Shown: piece after piece, positions 35,701 to 48,264 of the stretch | Layout of the letters: each line of letters begins with the position of its first letter | Position numbering within the stretch: the stretch's first letter is position 1 | Notes under the pieces: model-generated | Seen by the model: the letters and a program-made list of their open reading frames with translations, nothing else | Database searches by the model: none | Told to the model about the DNA's origin: nothing | Made by a program: the position numbers and the translations under genes | NCBI GenBank assembly: GCA_019022495.1 | Contig: JAFEKR010000008.1 | Span: forward strand, 1,364,001-1,428,000 | Direction: 5' to 3' | Length of the DNA: 64,000 bases | DNA from: Epichloe hybrida | Taxonomy: Eukaryota > Ascomycota > Sordariomycetes > Hypocreales > Clavicipitaceae

Positions 35701-35960
35701 TATTTCTAAAGGGAGTAGGCACTATAGCCGCTCTAAGCGCGATAATCAGGTCTCCCGTGCTAAACCTAACTAATGCCTTTTTCTCTATTAATTTATTAAG
35801 CTGTAATGTGGGCATCTAACATTACAAAGCAAGGAATTAAGGGTGCCCTACTATAGAGAACTTTACGGCTCCTATATTAGGTATAATCCCTTAGAATATT
35901 ACATAGGAATAGTAATCTTCTAATATAAACGTTACTAGGGCTTTATTTACGAGTTCCTGC
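32800..35960 (-). pseudogene. Copia-A3 pol remnant
   Basis: Mirror image of the A1/A2 pol. Protease is at about 35845-35900, integrase zinc domain and core at about 34950-35560, RT at about 33480-34290, and RNase H at about 32840-33320. Each was matched by eye to its counterpart in A2. Stops in all domains. Confidence 0.82.
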
Positions 35961-35999
35961 TAAAAGGGGTCTTCTTTACTTAGACTATAATAAGCTGCT

Positions 36000-38090
36000 T
36001 GCCTTATTAGGAATTAAACCATTCTCTTGCTATTAATATAGGTTCTATATGTAAAGAAGCTTATAGGTACTAGCCTATCTATATTATTAGGGCTATTATT
36101 AAATCTAATACTCTTTATATACTAAGTAATTTTATTATTAATAGGGGGTTAAGACTTATGTTCTCCCTTATACTAAGTAAGGAATAAATAATATAAGTTA
36201 TTAGTTAGATCTGTAAGGTAGTGATTCTTAAAGCGTTAAAACGCCTTCTTATAGTTCTCTTTAGGGTGCTTAGATAACTAGCATCCTTCCTTGCTATATA
36301 TATAGCACTTCTTTGTATAAGGAGTACCTTCTCTTCCTTATGGTTTTAAGGGGTATTAGGTCTCTTTTCTATTCCTATTATATCTTTAGTTAGTCTAGAA
36401 TTGCTTTAGGGTTATAGCTTTAGTTAGGAACTATTAATAGTTTTTCTTCTTTTCCTTAATAAGATAAAGGGTTATTCTAATCTATTTATAGAACTCTTAT
36501 AGTCTATCTAGTGGATTTATAATTGCTTCTCTACACTCTAGAATACTATAATAGGCTCTAATAAGTTAATTCTAGAGTGCCCTTTTAGTTTAGCTTACTT
36601 TAGGTACTACTTATTATAAGATAGCTAGTCTTTCTATAAGTTTATTAAAGCATTTAATCATTAACTTACTTAGGTTATTATTTACTATTCCTTATAGGGA
36701 AGTATTATTTCACTCTAGTAAATATCTTTACTATATATCCTTAGTTTTAAATTATTCTCTTATATAGCTAATAAGCGTAGGGAGATCTTATAGTTATCTA
36801 GGTTTAGAGAGATAGTCTATATAGTATTATAATGCTTTACCTTTAAGTATAACCTTAAAAGCATAACTAGCTTATTTAAGCTAGATATTAAGTAACTTAC
36901 ACTTCCTACGGAATGTTTAAAGCTTTAATTTAAGGATATTATAGTCATTAGTGCTATAGAGTTATTCTTTAGGGTATACCTTAGATAGGTTAATAATTTA
37001 CTTTAGTAAAGGTCTCTAGGTCTATAGGGGTCCTCTAGGTATTTCCCTTTATATTTATAGAAGGGGTAGTAGGGTCTTTAGGAAGTAAGAGGGTAGCTTT
37101 ATAGGTAGTACCCTTAAGGCTTATTATTCCCTTTAATCCTCCTCTTCCTTATATTAGGAAGGAGAAATTATAGCTCTTTAAGCTATGCTAATAGGGGTAT
37201 TACTAGCCCTAGATAGCGTAGGTTACCTCTATTAGTAACTCTCTTACTTAGGGGTATTATTAGTAGTGTTAATAGGGTAATACTACTAACTTGCCTCTAG
37301 TAAAGGTATAGGTAGGGGAGTTACCTATAGATGCTTGTAAATAGTATCCTTAGGCAGTCTTAACTCTAGGTTAATTAACCTTCCTAGGGGAGATTAGCTA
37401 GGCTTTCCTAGAGGGGATTAACTTAGTCTTCCTAGGGGAGTCTAGCTTATTAATTCTTTTAATAGTAATTATACTAATAAATAAGGTAATGGGGTAGGTT
37501 ACCTAGTTCTAACATTACTATTATCTAGTAAATTACAGAAGAACTCTTTATTCTATAAGTTCTTTTAGAAGCCTATATACTTCTTCCTAGCCTTTTTAAT
37601 TTCTTTAAGAGTCTAAAATCTAAATTCTTCTTAGTTTACTACTTCTTTAAGGTTATTTACTATCTTAGTACCTCTTCTAATAGTTATATACACTTTATTA
37701 TAAAGAAAATAGTCTTAAAGTCTATTTTATAAAAGGTCTCTCCCTTCTGCAAACTTATCCCTTAACTATTTATAGAAGTTATTACTAAATTCAGAGAATA
37801 GTATTCTTTTAAATAACCCTTGCTCCTTATATTATTTAGTCTTTATAAGAATATAAAGACTTATTTCCTTAGGTATTATTATCTCTTTATATTTAGAATT
37901 TCCTATTTATTAGAGTAGTTCTTCTGTGATATATTATTAAAGCCTTGCAGAGATATAGGGGTATAGGTTAGTGTAAATAGGGTTTTTCCCTTTATTAAGG
38001 TATTTATTATTATCTCCTATTTTAATGCCTTCTATAGCATTATTATAGCTATTAGTCTTGCTAGGAACTCTGAATTAACCAGAGGTCCTA
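36000..38090 (-). pseudogene. Copia-A3 gag remnant
   Basis: The zinc knuckle equivalent is at about 36260-36330. The remainder is matched only by collinearity with Copia-A2 gag, including the CTTCCTAGGGGAG repeat-like stretch (about 37380-37445). Confidence 0.7.
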
Positions 38091-38504
38091 GATAGTCTAG
38101 CTGCATCTAATATTCTAATTAATTAAGGAAGGTAGATCTTGTAATATAAGGAAAAAAATATAACTATGATTTTGTAATGTGTTTTAGATATAAAGGATCG
38201 TGAGGCAAGGCGGTTAACTTTAAATATGTAATAGAATATATAATAAAGAAAGATAAGGGGATAGCTTAGCTACTAGTATTAAACCTTTTTTTATTATTTT
38301 AGAGTCTATATAGATATAGATGTTAATACTAAAGTAAGAAGAGAGCTATATTATACCTTTCTATTAGCATAACTTATTATTAAATATAGCCCTCCTATTT
38401 TATAGGGCAAGTTATTGTTAGATAAGCTACCTCTTCTAATTAACCTTGCTAATCTGCGGTGTTTAAAGACTGCGTGGTTATCTATAAAAGTAACTACTAA
38501 TTAG

Positions 38505-38813
38505 TGTTAGATTCATAGGGTATTAAATTTAATATGTAATATAGTCGTAAGCCTGAAGAATAGTATTATTATTAATTATCTATTCTAGGCTACGTTGTCT
38601 GTTATTATGATTAATTAAGTTGTTTAAAAAGAGAGGTAAAAAGCTAGAAGTTATAATATATAAAGGGAAAAGGGATTACGCGTTTGTGTCCCTATATTTC
38701 CTAGCTAATTAACGTGCTAGGTTATGGGTTACGTGTGGGGTCCGCGCGCGGCCTAAGCTTCTGCTAGGTAATTGCGGCTGCGACGCGCGATTGATATTAC
38801 CTTTGTTCTAATA
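38505..38813 (-). repeat. Copia-A3 5' LTR (right)
   Basis: 309 bp, TGTTAGATTCATAGGG to GTTCTAATA, followed by ATAAT. Confidence 0.93.
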
Positions 38814-38818
38814 ATAAT

Positions 38819-38910
38819 ACTTTAAAGAATTCTTAGGTAAAGAAAAAAGATTTTATTATAATAGATATTATTAAGAATTATAAGTAGTAACTAAGTAGCT
38901 AGTTTATAAA
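38819..38910 (+). pseudogene. Gypsy remnant, part 5 (chromodomain end)
   Basis: After Copia-A3 is removed the frame continues as TLKNS-stop-VKKKDFIIIDIIKNYK, which fits the second half of a chromodomain (usually ENSWV...EDF...II..Y). The Trp codon has become TAG. The Gypsy polyprotein ends here or shortly after. Confidence 0.78.
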
Positions 38911-39710
38911 TATAAAGGTATATTTAATAGATTTTAGATAAGTAGTAGTAATATATAAAAAAAAATCTAGATAATTTCTTAGATAACCTAACTTATAGCT
39001 ACTTTATATTAATTACTTTATATTAATTACTTTATTAATATATTACTTACTAGGCCCTTAGTAGTCTTACTAGTAATAATAAGGGTAGAGAATTTATTCT
39101 TATTATTAAAAGAATCTTTTTCTTTATATATATATATATAAAGCTTACTAGGGAGGTCTAGTAGCCTAATATAAGTAAGAAGCGTAAATATATTAGTAGT
39201 AAGCTACTAGTAAGTTAGTAAAGCTATAAGCTAGAGTATAAGAAGTATATATAAATAAAAGATTTTATATAATAAAATATAAACTATTAGAAATATTAAT
39301 CTAGACTTCTAGATTAATAGTATTATTAAGTAGTAATATAGTAACTTATTTATTAGCATTAGCCTTATATATAACTTTTACTATAAGCTATACTTACCTT
39401 ACTTACCTATACTTATTAGTATTTTTAGTAGTTAGAAGTATATTATAAAGTTTATATTTTGTATATATTAAACACTAGTAGTATATTAGTAATAACTAAG
39501 TTATAGAAATAAGAGATATATATATTATTAAGAAAGTATAGATTATTATTAGGATTACTATAAGTATTAATATACTTAAAAAGTATATAATATAACTAAG
39601 TAAACTAAGTAAACTAAGTAATATACTAGTAGTATATTAGTATATATATTAGTAGTAGGAAAGGGAGGATAAACCTTAGTGTAGTTCTTATTATTATATA
39701 TATAATAAGT
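38911..39710. other. Unassigned AT-rich stretch after Gypsy
   Basis: Expected to hold the Gypsy 3' untranslated region and 3' LTR, but with the 5' LTR outside the window the LTR cannot be recognised. Small tandem repeats are visible (TTACTTTATATTAA at about 39000-39030; AACTAAGTA at about 39592-39622). No reading frame is supported. Confidence 0.5.
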
Positions 39711-41110
39711 ATATTTTATTAAGTTATTTATATAAGTTAGAAGTAATATATAGTAAGATAGTAGTAAAGTTATACTTAGAGAATTAGTATATTAGGTTAG
39801 GATAGTTTTACCCTTAATAATATATTATAGCTTTATACTATTACTATCTTTAGGTATAATAGCCTATATTATAACGTATTATATATAGTAAATATAAGGA
39901 ATTTTTATTTTACTAGTACTACTAGCTATAAGTTAGTAAGGTAAGTACTAGGGGAACCTAGATATTATACTTATATAGAAATTTTAAAAGCTAAATATTT
40001 CTTACTAGAAGACTTTAAAGGGAATATTATAGGAGTTTTTAAAATAAAAGGAAGTAATAGTAATAAAGTAGTTACTTATATTAAAGATATTATTAACTAC
40101 TAGTAAGTTAGTAGTAATATACTATAAGAAACTTATAAGTAAAAGGTAAGCTATTAATATTTTAGTATTTAAGAGAATTTAAATATTTTAAATAAGGATA
40201 AATATAGATAATAAAGTAATACTATAGGATATTAGTAATTACTATAAGAGAAGCTATAAAGTTACTAGCTTATAAGTAAGGGTAACTTATAATACTAAGG
40301 GAGAATATAAAGGGAAGAAAAGTATATAAAAGTAAGGGAAAGTAAGCCTTTTTTATATTAGCCCTAGATCCCTAAGTAATTTACATACTATATATAGCTA
40401 ATCTAGGAATTATAATATTTATAGTTATAGCTACTACTAGTAAATATACACACTAGCTATAAACTCCTAGTAAGATTAATATAATATCCCTAATATTAGA
40501 TAAGAAGTTATTTATTTTAAATAGCGCATATTACCCTAACTATTTAACTTAATTATAAAACTTAATATAAGTAATCCGCTTACTTAGTGCTAATAATTTA
40601 TTAGATAAAGGTATGTATATGAAAGGTAATAAAGTAGTAAGTATATAGCTATCTATAATCTAGATATTATAAGAAGGATTACCTAGGTCCTAATAATATT
40701 TACCTTATTATTTAAAGTAGATATAATACTATATACTAATAGTATAGCTAGTAATATAAACATTACCATAGGTTATATATAGTAAACACACACTAGCTAA
40801 GTAGCTCTTTATAATTAAGGATAATTATATATTAGAGGGGTAGCATATTAGGAGTATAGAGGCTAGGGAGTTATAAATAAGATAGTTATATAATAGAGCC
40901 CTTAGGTAAGCCTTAGCCTATATAAATAACTAAGTAGCTACTAGATAGCTATATATACGTAGTAGGGTATTTAGATAAGGACTGCCTATAAGAGATATAG
41001 AAGGTTAGAGTTTAAGACCTTTATATACCTACCCCTAAGTAGTAGCTCTCTAGCTATAACCAAGAACCTTAGCCTTTACTCCGTTTATATCTCCCTAAAC
41101 ACAGTCGTGA
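39711..41110 (+). repeat. Long inverted repeat, left arm
   Basis: This arm of about 1.4 kb is the reverse complement of four separated pieces to the right: 41374-41761, 48526-48605, 55414-55514 and 62279-63110. Their lengths add up to about 1,401 bp, so the arms match nearly without gaps. The inner end reads CACAGTCGTGA against TCATGACTGTG in the right arm. Differences between arms are mainly transitions. The outer end cannot be fixed because Copia-D3 interrupts the right arm. Confidence 0.88.
40350..41045 (+). pseudogene. RIP-broken open frame of unknown family in the left arm
   Basis: One + frame runs for roughly 230 codons with about two dozen stops that are all TAG or TAA and no TGA, as expected if former Gln and Trp codons were mutated. 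The residues are polar and look protein-like, for example LLDKGMYMKGNKVVSI, QEGLPRS, YILEG.HIRSIEARE and YIRSRVFR.GLPIRDIEG. The frame points towards the centre of the inverted repeat, ending near PLYTYP. I do not recognise the family. It could be a transposase, a gag-like protein or a captured gene. Confidence 0.5.
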
Positions 41111-41373
41111 TAATAATAGACTTGCTTAAGCAGCTCTAGATAAAAATAATAAGGTTAAAGTTAGATTAAATTTAGTAAAAGACTTTATTAAACTTAATCA
41201 GTAGGTTATAAAAGCGCTTAAAGACCCCGCTCCCTTATTAGTTAATAAGACTTTAAAGACTATATTAGGCCTTTGTAATGCTTAAATTATAGTAATATAC
41301 GCGGCTACTAAAGAGAGCTTTTTAGAGGAGTAAGAGAAGCTAAAGAGCTAATTTTATAAGCAGTAGCGTAATG
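41111..41373 (+). other. Spacer of the long inverted repeat
   Basis: 263 bp between the arms. One + frame, with stops only TAG/TAA, reads ALKDPAPLLVNKTLKTILGL followed by ATKESFLEEQEKLKSQFYK. This resembles in a general way the C-terminal tails of fungal Pogo-type transposases (hydrophobic residues, then a charged helix), but the likeness is weak. Traces of the inverted symmetry may continue into the spacer edges. Confidence 0.4.
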
Positions 41374-41761
41374 TCATGACTGTGTTCGGGGAGATATAAA
41401 CGGAGTAAAGGCTAAGGTTCTTAGTCGTAGCTAGAGATCTATTACTTAGGGGTAGGTATATAAAGGTCTTAAACTCTAACCTTCTATATCTCTTATAGGC
41501 AGTCCTTATCTAAATACCTTACTACACGCACATAGCTATCTAGTAGTTACTTAGTTATTTACATAAGCTAAGGCTTACCTAAGGGCTTTATTATATAACT
41601 ATCCTATCTATAACTCCCTAGCCTTTATACTTCTAATATACTACCCCCCTAATATATAATTATCCTTAATTATAAAGAGCTACTTAGCTAGTATATGTTT
41701 ACTATATATAACCTATAGTAATATTTATATTACTAGCTATACTATTAGTATATAGTATTAT
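41374..41761 (-). repeat. Long inverted repeat, right arm piece 1
   Basis: Reverse complement of about 40722-41110. It carries the C-terminal part of the same unknown frame on the minus strand (from about 41439 rightwards). Cut by Copia-D1 at its ATTAT target. Confidence 0.88.
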
Positions 41762-42017
41762 TGTTAGATTCACCAAGGTCCTGCGCAGGTAATAAATCCC
41801 GTATGATTAAAGTCAATGATAGTTAGTTAGCTAGCTAGGAAAGAGAGAGAAGAGAGGGAAAGTCTAGATGCTAGAAAAGTAGGCGAAATCCGTATGTAGG
41901 GCACAAAAGGGGGTGGCGAATTAATGCAGCTAATTATATCGCGTGTATTACACCGGACCCATAATTGGTTAGGTCTTTGGCCACGATTAAACTAATGAAG
42001 ATCTGAAGGAATTAACA
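41762..42017 (-). repeat. Copia-D1 3' LTR (left)
   Basis: 256 bp, TGTTAGATTCACCAAGG to GGAATTAACA. Confidence 0.93.
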
Positions 42018-42229
42018 CTAGTAATCTCTCTTTTTCCTTTGTGGCTAAAGAGCTTAAAAACGTAATAAAAATTAGATTAAAGGAAAGTATATACTAGTGA
42101 ATCCCTTAATAGGAATTTACTGCTCTAATTAGCTATTATGGTATTAGTTAATTAAATTAATCTATTAGTCCTTGCCTAAGCTCCTATCTCCTAATATTAT
42201 AGGTCTCTTTACCTATCCTTTAATATAAA

Positions 42230-45200
42230 TTATTAATTCGTTTAAATTAATTAAAGAGAAAAGTAATGAATTTAGTAATGCTTTTGTTATTATATTCGCT
42301 AGATTATTGTTGCTATTAATCTATCTAACTTTGTAGATCTTATGCCTTTTGTATGATTAATAAAGAGCTATAATATTAATTATTAGTCTCTTCTCCTTTA
42401 TAGTTCCTAGCTTTATAAGATATTTATATAATGAAAAAGAATTAGTACAGAGAATCATAGGAATTTGAGGTATCTTTAATGAATCTGTGATCTAATATAG
42501 AGTTATGGAAATCGTGTAGGTAATATCTGCGCCTTAAACCATGCTATATAACTTAGAGGTAAGCGCACTATAGGTAACTTACTTGCTCTTTGTTAAACTA
42601 TATGTAATAATGTTGCCTTTCATAATAAAGGTATTGTTATCTTGTATTATCTCGTTGCTAATTATAATTACATATCCGATCTATAAGCTTAAATCCTTAT
42701 TATTAGCAAGTAATCTATTTACAAATACAAAAAGCTTTGCCTCCTTAAGAACTAAAGGAATATATTATAGTCTATATTACTAATTCTTAATCTGCTACTT
42801 AAGGCGTTTATTAAGGCATGTAATATCTTCCCTAGAGGGTTATTAGTGTTAAGCTATAATTAATAGGTTATAGGAAGCTTCTGGTTAATATATAGTTATA
42901 ATATAGCTTCCTTAGGCTTATTATTCTACGTAGTCTTGCTTTACTATTAGGGATTAAGAATTAACTTCCTTAATCTTCTAACTCTAGCCTTTCTAGGTTA
43001 ACATTAGTAAGTTATTAGTGTTCTAGCTTAAGATGTAACTATTAAAGATAAGGGGATTCTTAGTAGTTAATTATTACTTTTCTTTAGCTATGAAATTAGC
43101 CTTTTAGAGCTCTTTCTCTTCTTTTTAGAAGAAGTTATTATTGCTTAGTCCTAATATATTGTTAGTTTGTATTCTAATAATACTAAAGAGATTCTTATTA
43201 TTTAAGGCTATAATTAATAAGCAGGGGTTGTAAGTTAAGGTTATTATATTAAGGTTATCCCTGTGGTAATAGAAGTATATTGCCTACTAGTAGGTTCTAG
43301 CCTTTGTGATCCTATACAGAGGTCTGATTAATTTGATTATAGTCCCTTCTAGAAAGAGATATGTAATTTGCTTTAGTAATCTCACGATAATTAGCCTTGT
43401 TAGCACTGTGTGTGATTAAGTGTAGGCTTATGTGATATTGTGAATCCAAAGGTAAATGCCTCTTTTTCTTAATAATAGAGCAATAGCTATGATAAGTTAT
43501 TAGCTTGCTTATTGAATTGTTAGTAATTGCGTTAGAATGAATTCCTTTCCTTTATTATTATAGCCTTATATAATAAGGCGGGATTTCTTGTACAGCAAGT
43601 TTGTTCCTTTACCTTTAATCTCTCTAACTATATAAGAATCAAAGATTCTATAACCTCTATGCTTTACTAGGTTAAACTTAATAAATTTAAACACATTATA
43701 AGCTTATAAAGTGTTAATCTTAGCTTAATTAGATTACTTAAAGGGTTTTCCTAGGGTTATAATCCTTCCTTCTTAGCGAAGCTAAAGGGCAAGGTTCTAA
43801 TTAGCCTCTTCCTTTACTATAAGGAATGCTATGCTTAGCATCCCTCTAGTTATAATCTCTTAAATAAAGGCCTTCTCTTAATCTTTATTTATAAGTATAT
43901 AAAGCTAAACTAGGCTAATGTCCTTCTTAGGGCTATAAGGTTTTCTTTTCCTTACTTTTATTCCTTTAGGGCGTGGTAATAAGTCTTTAACTTAATAGCT
44001 TCCCCTTAGGGCCTTTTAGGCTTTATAAGTCTCTTTATTAGACTCTCTTACACTTATAAATTACACTATAAGGGCCTTTCTTAGTCTCCCTTACTTTCTC
44101 TTAGCTAGTGTCTATAACTCTTTACTATCTTTTATTAAAGAATCTCTTTTATTAGTAGTAGTTAGTTATATAGCTCTTTCTTTCTCTATATTACTTAGCT
44201 ATTACTCTAGTAGATTATAGGGCTTTATCTCCTACTACTTTAGCCTCTCTATAGTATATAAGTCTTTATAATAGGGCTTTACTACTATAGAGCAGAACTT
44301 CGCTAGGCTATAAGGTATATTAATAGTATAGGTCTCTCTATTAGTAGTAAGTAGCTTATATAGGCTATGCTAGCTACCTTTCTCTCTCTATATATGTATA
44401 TTAGCTTATAGAGGTAACTAATATATAGGCGCTATATTAGGACTATTCTAGGCTCTAAGGGCATTATAGACTTACTATAAAGCTAGATAGTAGTAGACTT
44501 TATTAGTAGCTTTATAAATTACTTTAGCATATTAAATAATAGAGATGCTTAGTAGTAACTTATCTATTATTTATAAGTAGCCTCTAAAGACTAGTAGGGT
44601 TAGGATAATACTATTTAGGCTTACGGAGTTATTAATTACTTTAACAGCTATTTAAAGGCATTACTCCGGTGTGAGTTCTGTTCTAATTAAGTCTATAATA
44701 ATGTTATAAGCTTAGCGTAGAGGGCTGTGATATCTCTTAACCTTTCTAATACTATTATAAGCTTTAATTAGTATTTTATTAGTCTTAATTAATATTAGTC
44801 AAGTATAGTGCTTAAACTTAGCGGAAGCGAAGTTGTTGCTAGCGTTATGTATAATCCATTCTAGAGGTCTGAGATAAGTGTTAATTTAATATTCGCGGAT
44901 AGCGTCCTAGATATCTTAAGCCTTTTACTTTCTTAGATTAAGGAATTAGGCTACCTAGAATAATGTTACGAAATTAATGATGTGAAGTACTAGTTAGCTA
45001 TTAATCTGCATAATATTAATAATGATTTTATAGTTAAATTCGTGGTTATCTTTAATTATAAACTTAAATTAACTAGGGGCCTTTCTATATATCTAGTAAT
45101 AGTAGCAGACTTTAGTTAATTCCTTAATTACCTAGCGTTTAACTTTATAACTAGCCTAGTAAAGGATCTTTGTGAGTTATTAAACGGAAGGGTAACTAAG

Positions 45201-45660
45201 TTAATAATATAATTCACGGATATCTCCTTCTAAAAGGTAGAAGGTAACTATCTCTCTTGCTTCTAGTAACTACTAAGGGTGTCCCTATTGTTACATAATA
45301 AGTATAGTCTTATTGCCTTAGATAAGTATGTTAGCAAGGTTATTAATCTTAACTTATATCTTATCTATATTAGTAATTAAGAAGAGGAAGGGGGTAGCTA
45401 TGTTAAGGATATAGAATTTAAGGTCTCTAAGTTCTATAGGCATATAAAGGATTCCTCTTGTAACTACTAATCTAGCGCTAAATATAATAATTTAAGGTTC
45501 GTAGGGGGTTACCTTTAATAAAGGTATTAATCTTAATAAAGCCTTTACCTATGCCTCTCTTATAGTTAACTTTCCTATAGCGCTAGTGTTAGGCATAATT
45601 CCTTTAAAGACCTCTTTAGAATAGTGTTCTTTAGAGATATAGTAAATTAAGCCTTTATTA
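42230..45660 (-). pseudogene. Copia-D1 pol remnant
   Basis: Right to left: protease at about 45575-45650 (GIMPNTSA, with catalytic Asp changed to Asn), integrase at about 44300-45330, a basic patch KRK-stop-GRLRKA at about 44074-44104 that is probably a mutated AT-hook (RGRPRK), RT at about 42850-43740, and RNase H at about 42270-42740. Stops are frequent. The + frame 42583-42783 is antisense to RNase H. Confidence 0.83.
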
Positions 45661-45839
45661 TACTCTTATGGCTTATAGAGCTCTTGCCTAAGGAATATGT
45701 ATTAGAAGGCTTAATTATTTAAGGTTATAAGGATATTAACATTAGTAGCGTTATGGTTAGTTTGTAATCCGGAGTAGAAGAATTATATAATACTTAGGTA
45801 TGCTATTAATAGTAGCTTCTCTATATTATTATTATTATC

Positions 45840-47340
45840 TTTAGCTTCTATATAAGCTATAAGATATGCTTTCTAATTCTTACCTAAGCTTTTATTAGGC
45901 TTATTATTATTCTACCCTTTATAGAAGGCAAGAAATACCTAAAATCTCTTCTCTAAAGGGAGTATATAATATGTTTTACTAGCCTACTAGTAGTCTTTTT
46001 CCTTTTAATATTCTTTAGCAGAGTAATTAGAGAACTAGTAGCTACTCTTACTATATATAAAGTAGCGCTTAGTGCTTAGCCTAGGGCTCCGTCTGTGATA
46101 ACTTCCTTTACTATAGGGGGATAATTACTATCTATACTAATAATTAGTGAATATAGCCTCTAGAGGGTCTCCTTATTAGTACTAAAGGTATTAGGAGGGC
46201 CTCTTATTTAATTCCGTAATAGTAATTACCTTACAGAGGTCTCTAGCAAGACTTTTAAAGCCTAGGGAGTGTATATATTCTACTATTTAATATTCAGGCA
46301 CACTAGCTATAGTATTTAAGGCCTGCTTGTAAAGCTTAGTATTTACTATTTTAGTAAGGTATAGTCCTCTATGAATCTTCTTAAGGGTTAATAATATAAT
46401 CTTAAGGTAATTAAGCTTGCTTTTATTAGGGTTCTTCTTAATTGTGTTCTTTAATGTTATACTACTCTATTAGCGGCAATAGAATTACTAGTTGCTTTCT
46501 GTCTTAAAGCGTTAATAGATATAGGCGATTATATCTTTATAGGAATAGTTATTCCTAAAGAGGTAATTAAGGTAGTATTGCTTAGTATTACTTATTAACA
46601 TAATAGGGAAAGCCTTCTAATAATACGTTTAAGGAAGGTTAATTCTATTACACTTATTTTTAAAGAGTGTAATCTTTAGCGTTAAGAAGTTATATAGCTT
46701 TCCACTATAGCAGTTACTATTCTTATATATCTTTGTAAGCTCTAAGATTTTCTTTGTGATCTAATCTTCAGAGGGGAATTGCTATAAAGGCATAATTTGT
46801 TATAAATGACAGTCTACTAGTCGTTCTTAATAATAATTATCTAGATAGAGCTATTAATATAATAGGGATTGTTATAGGGGTTCTTATAAGGGTTTGGGCA
46901 ATCTCTAGGGTTAGGGAAGGTTAATTTCTAGGGTAGGTTATTAGGGCTATTAATATTAAGGCTCTAGGGGTTTGGAAGATTATAGTCTTTCTTGTGATCT
47001 TTCCTATAACTAAAGGGGTATTAAGGTTTAATAAAGCACTTCCTTAAGCAATACTAGGATTAAATATCCTAGGCCTTACCTAATAAGGACACTGTGTTCT
47101 TGTAAAGAATTACGTAATTCTCTAATAACTTCCTTTATAGCCCTTTTAAAGGTGTCTTTAGACTAGCCTTTAAAGTCTTCTTAGAATAATTCCTATAGGT
47201 TATTATCTCTCTAACCTTAATGCTTACTAAGGTTAATAAATCTTATAATCTAGTTATTAAGCTTAAGCTATATAGTAGTCTCTAGATTTAGCTTAATAGA
47301 TTCTTTCTAATTACTAGAGAAGTTATAAGTAAGCTATTAA
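45840..47340 (-). pseudogene. Copia-D1 gag remnant
   Basis: The zinc knuckle at about 46025-46080 reads R-Y-F-I-Y-S-K-S-S-Y-stop-F-S-N-Y, which suggests a CFIC.KSSCWFSN.. ancestor with every Cys mutated to Tyr. Upstream (to about 47340) the region is comparable in position with Copia-B gag, including a segment like IVILT-linker and Pro/Asn-rich repeats near 46850-47050. Confidence 0.7.
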
Positions 47341-48264
47341 AGGCGTGAGGGTAACTTATACTCTTAGGGTCTTTTAGTGGTAATAGTTAGAGCCTTATTA
47401 TTACTAGTAGCCTTTATTCTTATAGAAGGTCTAGATTCCTCTACTATCTTTAACTATAAAAGGAACGTTACTAATTTATTATTTTTGCTACTAATTAAGC
47501 TCCTATATTTGCCTGTTGCTGTTACGAGGTTCTTCTTTTATATTTCAGGAGCGTTATTACTCTAATGAAATTAGAAGATTATAAAAATAGGAAAAACGGA
47601 AGAAAAAGTAGTGGGAGTAGCAAAAGTAGTAATAAGAATAAATTAATAAAGATAAAGAAAGTAATAGAAGTTTTAAAAGTAACTAGAAAATGACAGGAAA
47701 AGTAATAAGGGAATAATAGGAATTGCTACTTCCTGTTTTTTGTGAAAAGAAAGGAAGGAGGTAATCTCTCTCTCTTGCTAATAAGTATAGGGTAAATAGT
47801 ACTAATAATAAAGGGGGTAAAAAATAAGCTATAGATGCTTATACAAATAGATTAAAGGTCTGTTAGATGAAGGGAATATTTATAGAGGAGTTGTAGATGT
47901 GTTAGCTAGCTTAGCTAAGGTTATTTAACGTTAGGTTCGAAATAAATGCCTTGTGGTGATAGATTTGGTTGTTTAGTTAGTTTTCTTGTAATAGATAATA
48001 GAATTAACAATTGATAATAATATCCTAGATAGATATAATAAAGTTATATCCCTAAGCCTAAGGGTTAATAGATTAATTCCTTAGAAGCCTAATAAGCCTG
48101 TAACTAGGATTCTAGTCTTTTCCTTTAGCATACTTATACAGTCATGCCTCTTTACCGTAATAACCGTTACGGCATAACAAGGGGTAGTAATAGTAATGTC
48201 TGCAGAAATGTCTCTTCTTGTGATACCTAGCTTATCTATAGTTATAAAGTTAACTACTAATTAG

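Larger units (their letters stand above)
32010..38813 (-). mobile_element. Copia-A3, minus-strand Copia of family A in the Gypsy chromodomain
   Basis: The LTRs are 309 bp (32010-32318, 38505-38813) and an ATAAT duplication (32005-32009, 38814-38818) flanks the element. It is 6,804 bp long and collinear with Copia-A1 and A2 in reverse. The purine tract (32319-32336 on the complement) ends in CTAG against the 3' LTR. The conserved TAACTACTAATTAG lies at 38491-38504 inside the 5' LTR. Strongly RIP-degraded. Confidence 0.95.

Noticed and set aside
41374..41480. Inner ends of the inverted repeat as Gypsy LTR starts (TGTCATGAC, TATA-like GTATATAAAGG)
   Set aside because: The broken frame runs toward the inner end and covers the TATA-like motif, so an LTR reading outward from there does not fit.
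42583..42783. Plus-strand frames 42583-42783, 47377-47565 and 56328-56537
   Set aside because: They are antisense to Copia-D RNase H or in the gag N-terminal/leader region; the hydrophobic composition reflects antisense AT-rich sequence.
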